Source: Arthrobacter methylotrophus | GTDB lineage: Bacteria; Actinomycetota; Actinomycetes; Actinomycetales; Micrococcaceae | DNA length: 64,000 nucleotides | Assembly: GCF_039539965.1 (NCBI RefSeq) | Contig: NZ_BAABED010000001.1 | Location: 4,154,001-4,218,000 of the forward strand | Direction: 5' to 3' | Shown here: in pieces, positions 26,074 to 32,315 of the stretch | Layout: each line of letters begins with the position of its first letter | Position numbering within the stretch: position 1 is the first letter of the stretch | The notes under the pieces: generated by a model | What the model was told of the DNA's origin: nothing | Database searches by the model: none | The model's input: only the letters and a program-made list of their open reading frames with translations | Made by a program: the position numbers and the translations under genes

Positions 26074-26661
26074 TCACGAACAACACAAATCACGGTCGGT
26101 AAAGTCCACGATGACGAGGTCTGTCTTTGCGTCTGTGAGGACCTGGCAGACGGCGTCGGCGATGTCGGTGACGTTCTGGCGGGGGCGTTGGGGCAGTCCG
26201 AGGAAGTTGGCGAATTCGCTGGCCAGTTTCCGGGGCGAGCCTTTGGGTGGCGTGGTGATGTAGACGACGGGGATGCGGTCCTGTCTGGGGTACTTCCGCT
26301 TGATCAATAGCTCATGCGTTTTGCCGAGGAGTTTGATGGCGGTGGTTTTGCCGGAGGCCCAGGGGCCGGAGACTACCAGTCCGCGCCGGGCGCTGATCTC
26401 ACGCTGGTTGAGCATCATCAACAGCCGGCCCTGGTTCGTGATGGAGCGCACGGTTGAGGTTTCCACGATGACCAGTTCGGAGTGGTAGCTGATACGTTGC
26501 TCGTCGTAGCGTTCACGCTCGATGGCACTCATAGCCGCCAGTACCGCCGGGTCGGGCGGATCCATCTCGGGCGCGACTGAACTGACGAAGCTCCGCCAGC
26601 CCTGCAAAGTCGTGGTTGGCGCGCGGCTGGCGCTGGGAAGTTCTGCTGTTTCTACCACCAT
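26074..26661 (-). pseudogene. tnsC: tnsC, 5' part (interrupted at Walker B)
   Basis: It starts at MVVETAELPSASRAPTTT, overlapping the end of tnsB by 10 bp. The AAA+ Walker A is VVSGPWASGKTTAIKLLG and the later strand is IPVVYITTPPKGSPRKLA. It runs to DLVIVD (Walker B first half) and then leaves the family into the inserted element (FTDRDLCCS, stop). There are 186 native codons up to the core GTGGAC. Joined with 20930-21400 this gives a 342-residue TnsC/TniB. As it stands the protein lacks the catalytic Walker B Glu and the lid. Confidence 0.9.
26094..26109. repeat. Right junction of the Tn554-type element: end GGTCGGTAAA plus core GTCCAC
   Basis: The terminal repeat GGTCGGTAAA (26094-26103) abuts the core GTCCAC (26104-26109). 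On the tnsC strand this reads GTGGAC (Val-Asp); the left junction reads GTCGAC (also Val-Asp). Confidence 0.85.
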
Positions 26662-28754
26662 TCGTCGGCCTTTTCCTGGGGGTTGTATATCTTCAGCGGA
26701 ATGACCTTCGCCAGCTGCGGGGTATCCGCTTCTCGTTCCGTGGCTGGTCCGGTCACTGGGTCCGGCGTCGGGGGCTTTTCCAGAGCAGGCTGAACGGTGT
26801 GTGGCCGCGGACGTTGGGCCACCACGGCAGCAGTATTGCGGGCGGCGGCCCGCTGGTCTTTCCTGTTCCTCGCCCGCGGTTTGGCCGGGGGTGAGGCTTT
26901 GTCGAGGATGCTGTCCACCGCAGCCTTGATGGTTTCCTCTGAGGGGTTCGTGATGCCGCGTTGCCCGACGATCTGGCGTCCGTAGTCCCAGATGTCGTCC
27001 CCGAAGGGTTGGGGAGAGGCGGACAGGTGTCGCCAGTAAGCGGTGATCCAGCCGCCGTCGTGGTGGTTGCGGATCCAGACACAACCGGCGTCATAGGGGT
27101 CGTATCTGACCTCCCATAGGTCCTTGAGCGCTTTCATCCCGGATTTCTGGCCGCGGTAAGGATTCAAATCGGCGGTGTCGTAGACCCGGTGGCGGATTTT
27201 GACACCATAGCTGTTGATCACCCGTGTTTCGGCGGGCAGGAGTTCCAGATAGTCCTCGGCGCCGAGCGGTACCGGGATATAGCCGCTGACCGCAAGAAGG
27301 GCCGCGTATTTCTCGTTCGGCGTCAGTACCCGGGAGGGTGTGAAGGGGTCCCGGAGCCCGTCGTGGGGGCGGTTTTGCCAGCCGGTGACGATCCATTCAT
27401 CGAGAAGGTCCTGGATCTCCAGCAAGGAGAACACGGCCTGGTGCTCGGCGTTCTTGCCGCGTCGTTCGACGGAGGAACCCAGGTAGCCGGTGACGTATTG
27501 GGCGAAGAGTGTGCCGATGGACTGCAGGGTGCGTTCAATGACTGGCTTGTCGGTGGGCGTGTCGGGGTGTGCTGGCTGCAGGCTGATGCCCTGGCTGCGG
27601 CACGCGCTCTTGAAGGTGTTGGAGAGGTAGGCCTTGCCGTGGTCACAGACAATGGTTTCCGGAACGATAATCGGTTTCGCGGCGGCGTACTCGAGTCGTT
27701 CGTCGATGGATTTCATCGACCGGTAGGGCAGGGCGGAAGCGGCCATGGATGCCGCTTGGGCCCAACCAGGCCGCATCAGCTCGGGGGTCAGGCACCGCGC
27801 GAGCAGCAGGGCCGCGTCAACAGCCTTCGTTGCCGGGCGCACGACCGCTGCCGGGATGCTGCGAGTTGCGATGTCGACCATTGCGGTCAGTTCGACGCGG
27901 CCGATGACGCCGTCGTCGAGTTCGACGGCGATGTCCAGGGGAGTGGAGTCAATCTGCATCAATTCCCCGGGCCTGACCGGGTAGACGGCGCCGAAAGGTC
28001 CTTCCGGTTGCTGGGCAAGTGTGCGCCGGGTCCGGGCTGACCCGGTTGCGTGGCGCCCCTCGGCAAGCCTGCCGATGAGGCGGTGGAATGTGGCCCTCGA
28101 CGGCAGAGGGACAACGTCCGGCCCGTGATCGGCTTCGAGTTGCTTGCGTACTTGGCGCATCAAACGGTCCGTGGTTCCTGATGACTGATGGGTGTTGCCT
28201 TCCAGCACTGAGAGGATGGCATCGACCACCCGCTGGTCCGTCCGGCCTGCCAGGGGCGTTTGGCGGATGAGCCGCCGGTCAACGAGCCCGAGGATGCCCC
28301 TTTTCTCGTAGGCATGGCGCAACCGCTGCAGCGAGCCGATGCTCATGGTTTCGCCCAATTCGTGAAGCTCCGCCAATTTGGCCTGTTCGCGTTGCCGCAA
28401 GGATGTGAGTTCGACGTCGAAGGTCCTTCTGGCGGTCTGGCCCGGATCGGCATTGCAGGGGATGCCCTCCAGGACTTCGGTCATGTGGCTTTCCATCCAC
28501 CGCGCTCTTGCCTGCACGTCGGAAGGGAGCGATTCGAACAGCGGTGACGGGCCTGCGATCCGCCGCCGCGTTGGCTGAGTTCCCACGATCCTGAAGGTCT
28601 TGTCTGCCAGGAGTGATCCGACTTTGATCGCGACAGGTGCCTCGCCGGCAACGGCAAGCATGGCGACCTCACCGTCAAGAGCAGTTAGCCGGTAGATGAC
28701 CCCTCGGAGCTCAACGTCATCACCGAGGGTCAATACGGCCCGCCCGCCCATCAC
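26652..28754 (-). CDS. tnsB: TnsB-like DDE transposase (Mu-type core)
   Basis: The 700-residue transposase has N-terminal helix-turn-helix regions (MSIGSLQRLRHAYEKRGILG; LPSRATFHRLIGRL). The RNase-H catalytic core has Asp in LMQIDSTPLDI (about 268), Asp in TIVCDHGKAYLS (about 371) and Glu in DKPVIERTLQS (about 407). The Mu-type C-terminal barrel follows (IRHRVYDTADLNPYRG). TnsB binds the transposon ends and joins them to target DNA. It overlaps tnsA upstream and tnsC downstream. The frame is intact. Confidence 0.93.
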   Translation of the reverse strand: MMGGRAVLTLGDDVELRGVIYRLTALDGEVAMLAVAGEAPVAIKVGSLLADKTFRIVGTQPTRRRIAGPSPLFESLPSDVQARARWMESHMTEVLEGIPCNADPGQTARRTFDVELTSLRQREQAKLAELHELGETMSIGSLQRLRHAYEKRGILGLVDRRLIRQTPLAGRTDQRVVDAILSVLEGNTHQSSGTTDRLMRQVRKQLEADHGPDVVPLPSRATFHRLIGRLAEGRHATGSARTRRTLAQQPEGPFGAVYPVRPGELMQIDSTPLDIAVELDDGVIGRVELTAMVDIATRSIPAAVVRPATKAVDAALLLARCLTPELMRPGWAQAASMAASALPYRSMKSIDERLEYAAAKPIIVPETIVCDHGKAYLSNTFKSACRSQGISLQPAHPDTPTDKPVIERTLQSIGTLFAQYVTGYLGSSVERRGKNAEHQAVFSLLEIQDLLDEWIVTGWQNRPHDGLRDPFTPSRVLTPNEKYAALLAVSGYIPVPLGAEDYLELLPAETRVINSYGVKIRHRVYDTADLNPYRGQKSGMKALKDLWEVRYDPYDAGCVWIRNHHDGGWITAYWRHLSASPQPFGDDIWDYGRQIVGQRGITNPSEETIKAAVDSILDKASPPAKPRARNRKDQRAAARNTAAVVAQRPRPHTVQPALEKPPTPDPVTGPATEREADTPQLAKVIPLKIYNPQEKADEWW

Positions 28755-29521
28755 GGTGCTTCGCCGTTCAGCCAGACCATCGTGCCCTGATGGAGGACCC
28801 GGGCGCAGATGTCAGTGCCGATGCGATGGGTCCAGAGAAGGTGGAACAACGGTGCAAGGATCGTGACAGGGTCACCGGTTGCAGCAGCCAGGCTACGTAT
28901 TGACATCGGGCCGTCGGCGGCGAGCCTGTCCAGGAGCTTGGCTGCTGTCGACGGCCGAACACACCTCGGGTGCCGGTATCCGGACAGCCACCGCAGATTT
29001 GCCAGAAGAACAGCCGGCAACCCTCCGAGGCGCCTGTACGCCCAGCCGACCGTCGCGCACAAGTCCTCCGTCGCATGAAAAATGTCCTGATCCGCCGGAG
29101 TCACCCTGTTGTCAGGCCGGACATCGATCACGGCGGCCGAGCCATCCGCCAGCCGGACGAAGTAGTCCGGCACGTGTGAACCCTGGGGGAGGGAGGAAGG
29201 CAGGGTCATGCGGAAGGGTTGGGATGAGAAGCCGGCGACATCAGGGTCGAAGTCCAGAAGCATCAGATTGTCACGTTCGCACCAGGATTCGAAGCCGACG
29301 TGCCGCTGGTTCGTGGCGCACCACCAGAGACCGGCGAAGTTACGCTGTCCCTTGAATGCTGTCAGACGCCGAATCGGCAATGAGTTCTCAAACGGGATCA
29401 TCCAGCAATCAGCGAGATAACCAGTCCTGGACGCAGAGGAAAATTGCTCCCTGTAGGTCAGGGCGCCTGGAGCAAGATCGCGTCCGGCACAAGCTTCGGA
29501 CGCCGCCGCAGCGTGTCCCAT
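28751..29521 (-). CDS. tnsA: TnsA-like endonuclease subunit
   Basis: I take the ATG at 29521 (MGHAAAASEACAGRD), because any longer N-terminus would run into the repeat cluster of the transposon end; this gives 256 residues. The restriction-enzyme-like core has Glu in HVGFESWCERDN, then VPDYFVRLADGSAAVIDVRP, with Asp as the second metal ligand. Where E. coli TnsA has Gln-x-Lys, this protein has D-V-R. A C-terminal winged-helix-like region would contact TnsC. TnsA cuts the 5' strands and allows cut-and-paste movement. Confidence 0.85.
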   Translation of the reverse strand: MGHAAAASEACAGRDLAPGALTYREQFSSASRTGYLADCWMIPFENSLPIRRLTAFKGQRNFAGLWWCATNQRHVGFESWCERDNLMLLDFDPDVAGFSSQPFRMTLPSSLPQGSHVPDYFVRLADGSAAVIDVRPDNRVTPADQDIFHATEDLCATVGWAYRRLGGLPAVLLANLRWLSGYRHPRCVRPSTAAKLLDRLAADGPMSIRSLAAATGDPVTILAPLFHLLWTHRIGTDICARVLHQGTMVWLNGEAP

Positions 29522-29524
29522 GCC

Positions 29525-29656
29525 ACAACTGTAATGAGACAAAACCGGCCAATGCCTTAAGTGAGGTGAGACACGCCGCACCAATGCCTTAACTGCAGTG
29601 AGACAAAAAAGGCAATGCCTCATCTGTAGTGAGATTGCCTCACCTTAGGTGAGACA
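29525..29656. repeat. Five TnsB-binding-type repeats at the transposon right end
   Basis: Direct units ending in (A/G)GTGAGACA or a close variant lie at about 29525-29541 (CAACTGTAATGAGACAA), 29555-29573, 29587-29605 (CTTAACTGCAGTGAGACAA), 29618-29634 (CATCTGTAGTGAGATT) and 29641-29656. Spacing is about 25-32 bp. They are too degenerate and too few for a CRISPR array and match the left-end unit at 19176-19195. Clustered sites at the tnsA-side end are standard for Tn7-like elements. Confidence 0.85.
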
Positions 29657-29737
29657 GGACACGCCCTCCCGATTTGAAGTTTTTCCGACTCAGCTGCCGG
29701 AGACGCTACTTGACGGAATCTTCATTATCGGCGTTTT

Positions 29738-29761
29738 GGGTGTGTTTTAGGGTGTGTTTTA
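29738..29761. repeat. Tandem 12-bp repeat upstream of the RES/Xre pair
   Basis: GGGTGTGTTTTA occurs twice head to tail, 38 bp before the antitoxin start. It is a likely operator for autoregulation by the Xre-type antitoxin. Apart from this, 29657-29799 shows nothing further. Confidence 0.55.
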
Positions 29762-29799
29762 GTCCTTGATTTCACCTGCTTTCCGTGGGATCATCAGGT

Positions 29800-30192
29800 A
29801 TGACAGCAGTGACGGGAGCCCGTGGAGGGCTAAAGGCCCATCAGGATTCCATCCGTCTTCCCGACCCGGAGCTGGTCCGCGATCTGAGGGATCTGCTGGG
29901 GGCGAAGCTGGTCGCGTACATCGGATCGGTGAAGGAAACGCGCGCTGTACGGCTTTGGGCGGACGGGGAAAGGAAGCCCTCCGCCGATGTAATGCGGCGC
30001 CTGCGCACGGCCTACCACGTGGCGGCCCTGCTCGGTGAGCGTGATTCCAGGGCCGTGGTGCAGGCCTGGTTCCAAGGGATGAATCCACAGCTTGACGATG
30101 TCCCTCCGGCGCGTTTGCTCCGCGAGGGGCAGCTGGACGACGCCGGCCCGCTCGTCCTGGCCGCTGCACGCGCTTTCGCGGCGGCAGGCTGA
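29800..30192 (+). CDS. Xre/MbcA/ParS-type antitoxin of a RES toxin
   Basis: The 130-residue antitoxin starts at an ATG in MTAVTGARGGLKAHQDSIRL. The centre, AKLVAYIGSVKETRAVRLWA then DGERKPSADVMRRLRTAYHV, is the DNA-binding and dimerisation domain of this family. The C-terminal DUF2384-like toxin-binding helices hold the typical MNPQLDDVPPARLL motif. It lies 3 bp upstream of the RES toxin and probably represses the operon. Confidence 0.88.
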   Translation: MTAVTGARGGLKAHQDSIRLPDPELVRDLRDLLGAKLVAYIGSVKETRAVRLWADGERKPSADVMRRLRTAYHVAALLGERDSRAVVQAWFQGMNPQLDDVPPARLLREGQLDDAGPLVLAAARAFAAAG

Positions 30193-30195
30193 TCG

Positions 30196-30816
30196 GTGGC
30201 TTCTGAACAACTGACCGCGACTGAAGCCGCGGCAAGAGTCTGGCGCGTCGGATTCCAACCGGAGCCATGGGCCTGGAGCGGCTGGGAATGGGCCACGGAC
30301 GGCAGATTCCCGGGCCGATGGGACGACCTGCACGGCAACTTCCGCACAATCTACGCAGGCTCGAGCCTGCTGGCTTGCCTGCTCGAGGTTCTGGCCGGCT
30401 TCCGTCATGACGCCAGACTCAGCATGGAGCTGGACGAGATCATCGAGGACGACGAGGACAAGGTCCTGCATCCGACAATTCCCCCTGGACAAGTCCCCAA
30501 GGAATGGCTCGATGAACGCGCGGCCGGATCGGCTGAGTTGTCGGGCCGCTACTGTGCGGTGACCGCCTCCGGCAGCGTCGCAGCCCTGTACCCGCACTTC
30601 ATCGGTGTGGCCCTGAGCCTGGGCCTGGCTGACTTTGACGCAGCGGCGCTGAAGGACGCCCGGCCGCGGCGCCTGACACAGGCTGTCGCCGCGTGGCTCT
30701 ATGAAATGACAGACTTCGATGGCGTCACTTTTACTCTCCAGTCTCCCGTTTCGGCCCGGCCAACTACACTCTCACAAGACCATTGCTTTGAATCAAAAGA
30801 AACGTTCGTAATCTAA
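30196..30816 (+). CDS. RES-domain toxin (NAD+ phosphorylase type), C-terminus diverged
   Basis: The 206-residue product starts at GTG. The RES core is present: ARVWRVGFQPEPWAWSGWEW, GRFPGRWDDLHGNFRTIYAG with the active-site Arg and Tyr, then SSLLACLLEVLAGFR with Glu. RES toxins consume NAD+. The end, after DFDGVTF, departs from the family. In the next frame, codons at 30744-30791 read SRFGPANYTL, close to the expected RES tail, so a single-base frameshift near 30740 may have altered the C-terminus. The toxin may therefore be weakened. Confidence 0.8.
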   Translation: MASEQLTATEAAARVWRVGFQPEPWAWSGWEWATDGRFPGRWDDLHGNFRTIYAGSSLLACLLEVLAGFRHDARLSMELDEIIEDDEDKVLHPTIPPGQVPKEWLDERAAGSAELSGRYCAVTASGSVAALYPHFIGVALSLGLADFDAAALKDARPRRLTQAVAAWLYEMTDFDGVTFTLQSPVSARPTTLSQDHCFESKETFVI

Positions 30817-30860
30817 CTAGAACCATTGACTAGAACAACCGTCCATGTGAAGGTGAACCA

Positions 30861-30920
30861 AGGCTCTGAAACCGAGCCTCCGGACGACGGTTCAGTACCC
30901 GGCACGCGACAAGACTGGCC
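30861..30920 (+). ncRNA. Guanidine-III riboswitch (mini-ykkC) with preceding hairpin
   Basis: The core CCGGACGACGGTTCAGTACC, followed by CGG and GCGACAAGAC (about 30880-30915), carries the conserved CCGGACGA, GUACCCGG and GACAAGA segments of the guanidine-III pseudoknot. A perfect stem AGGCTC/GAGCCT (30861-30879) precedes it. The core ends 12 bp before an SMR transporter start, where ligand binding would free the ribosome-binding site AAAGGAT. The downstream genes belong to the family known to export guanidinium, which fits. Confidence 0.85.
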
Positions 30921-30932
30921 AAAGGATCCCTG

Positions 30933-31256
30933 ATGGCATGGCTGCTACTTATTTTCTCCGGCGCACTTGAAGCCGTCTGGGCAGCAGCGCTTCACCGTGC
31001 TTCCCAGGCCTCGGGCAGGCATCGCCTCGCCCCCGCCGCCGTGTTCCTGGCCTCCGTGTCCGCCAGCACCGGCGGTATGGCCATCGCGATGCAGTCCATT
31101 CCCACCGGCACCGCCTACGCCGTGTGGGTAGGCGTCGGCGTGGTGCTGACCTCTGCGTATGCCGTCATCACCAAAGTTGAAGGCTTGACGGCGACGCGCC
31201 TGCTCCTGCTGTCCGGCATCGCCGCGTGCGTGGTTGGCCTAAAGGTGGCCGCGTGA
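30933..31256 (+). CDS. SMR-family exporter subunit, probable guanidinium transporter
   Basis: A 107-residue four-helix SMR protein. The conserved Glu lies in helix 1 (LLIFSGALEAVWAAALHRAS). The SMR signature is in helices 2-3 (IPTGTAYAVWVGVGVVLTSA) and helix 4 is LLLLSGIAACVVGLKVAA. It is preceded by a guanidine-III riboswitch and overlaps a second SMR gene, suggesting a heterodimeric pair. Gdx-type SMR proteins exchange guanidinium for protons; the riboswitch supports that substrate here. Confidence 0.88.
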   Translation: MAWLLLIFSGALEAVWAAALHRASQASGRHRLAPAAVFLASVSASTGGMAIAMQSIPTGTAYAVWVGVGVVLTSAYAVITKVEGLTATRLLLLSGIAACVVGLKVAA

Positions 31257-31630
31257 TGCTGCAGCGTTCCATCCCCTGGTTCGTACTTCTGACCTCGGCC
31301 GTACTGGAAGCCGTGTGGGCCACAGCCTTAGGGATGTCCGACGGCTTCAGCAAACCCCTGCCGACCGTGGTCTTCGCCGCCACAGCAACGCTGAGTATGC
31401 TCGGGCTGGGCTGGGCTATCCGCACAATCCCACTCGGCACCGCCTACGCTATCTGGGTAGGTATTGGTGCCGCACTCACGGTGGGCTGGGCGATGGCAAC
31501 CGGCGTGGAGCCCCTCAGCCTGCTGAAACTGCTGTTCATTTCGGGCATCGTGGGCTGCGCCGCTGGCCTGAGAGCCCAGCCCAGTGGTGCTCCCGAGGGG
31601 GAGCTCGAGGCAGTTTCTTCCCGCCGCTGA
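31256..31630 (+). CDS. SMR-family exporter subunit, second of pair
   Basis: It starts at the ATG sharing one base with the previous stop (TGATG); 124 residues. Helix 1 has the essential Glu in TSAVLEAVWATALGMSDGFS, and IPLGTAYAIWVGIGAALTVG follows. The tail is 15-20 residues longer than in the partner and polar (PSGAPEGELEAVSS). Paired SMR genes usually encode an antiparallel heterodimer. The same riboswitch should control both. Confidence 0.87.
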   Translation: MLQRSIPWFVLLTSAVLEAVWATALGMSDGFSKPLPTVVFAATATLSMLGLGWAIRTIPLGTAYAIWVGIGAALTVGWAMATGVEPLSLLKLLFISGIVGCAAGLRAQPSGAPEGELEAVSSRR

Positions 31631-32315
31631 CTCGGAGTGTTCGTCCGGTGAAAAGTTCGCTAGATTTTGCATTCTTAGCTCCCCAGCAACCTTAAGGGGA
31701 CGCGGCATGCCACACCTAGGCAACAGGTAACTCTTCGGACGGTCGCCTCCGGCACATTGGAGCCTGCATGCTAGAGGCACACCCCAACCCGACGTCAGCC
31801 AGGTATCCGAAAGCTGTCAGAATAGGGTCCGATTCTTCTTTTTCTGACAAGGAGTCGAGAATCTCTTAGACCGTAATCTGACAAAAGTGGCACGATCCCA
31901 ACCGCCAGCGCGACGTATGGGCAGACAGCGGCGCACAGATTTGTGCGGGCACCTTTGCGCGTTCTCGATTCCCCAAGTTGATTGGGCTGGCGCGCAAGAG
32001 CTTGCTGCGTCCGACGGTGACGCACGCGTCTCATTCCTTGGCCGGCAAATCCTTAAGTTAGTGGCCGAGCGCTCCACATTTCTCATCCCTCGGCATCCGG
32101 AACGCACTTCCCCATCATTCACACGTCTGGCATCCAAGCCAGTAACAGCCGGCTATCGATCGAAAAGGGACAGCCGCCTATTGCCGCCGCTGGTCATGTG
32201 CCCGAACCCGTTGCGGACGATGAAGGGGCGTGAAGCAACGGCGAAACACCATCATCACCCCCAGCCCGGTATGCGGTCCCTGCCGGCATTCCGCGGCTGT
32301 TCCTGGGCCATTGCG
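31631..32315. other. 685 bp without a recognisable gene, upstream of the broken relaxase
   Basis: A frame in register with the relaxase stays open from 31887, but its translation shows no family features and no ribosome-binding site. TCTGACAA occurs at about 31842 and 31877 and TGTCAGAA at about 31815, a possible small repeat set. In intact elements an oriT is often located next to the relaxase, but I see no clear nick site. Confidence 0.4.

Larger units (their letters stand above)
21407..26103 (-). mobile_element. Tn554-type transposon (4697 bp) inserted in tnsC Walker B
   Basis: It carries three genes in Tn554 order: a 395-residue tyrosine recombinase (TnpA-like), an 879-residue tyrosine recombinase (TnpB-like) and a DUF6262 protein (TnpC-like), each overlapping the next by 4 bp. 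The termini are TTTACCGACC and its complement, with a further GGTCGGTAAA copy 68 bp inside the right end. Flanking hexamers differ (GTCGAC left, GTCCAC right, + strand), as known for Tn554, which exchanges rather than duplicates a short core. All three genes are intact, so the element may be mobile. Confidence 0.88.
19176..29656 (-). mobile_element. Tn7-like transposon with tnsA-tnsB-tnsC-tniQ, tnsC interrupted
   Basis: The genes on the minus strand run tnsA, tnsB, tnsC, tniQ with overlapping starts. The ends start TGTCTCAC: 19176 inward, and the complement of 29649-29656. Five repeats of the end motif lie at 29525-29656 beside tnsA. One cargo gene (SMI1/KNR4) lies by the left end. The flanking 5-mers (CGATT left, GGACA right) are not identical, so a clean 5-bp target duplication is not shown and the exact limits are provisional. 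No cas gene or CRISPR array is present, so it is not a CRISPR-associated transposon in this window. Confidence 0.82.

Noticed and set aside
29525..29656. Candidate CRISPR array
   Set aside because: There are only five units, they differ at many positions, spacers are unequal and short, and there are no cas genes. They match a transposon end.
19176..29656. CRISPR-associated (CAST) type of Tn7-like element
   Set aside because: No Cas5/6/7/8 or Cas12k gene and no array in the window; TniQ is present but is shared by all Tn7-like groups.
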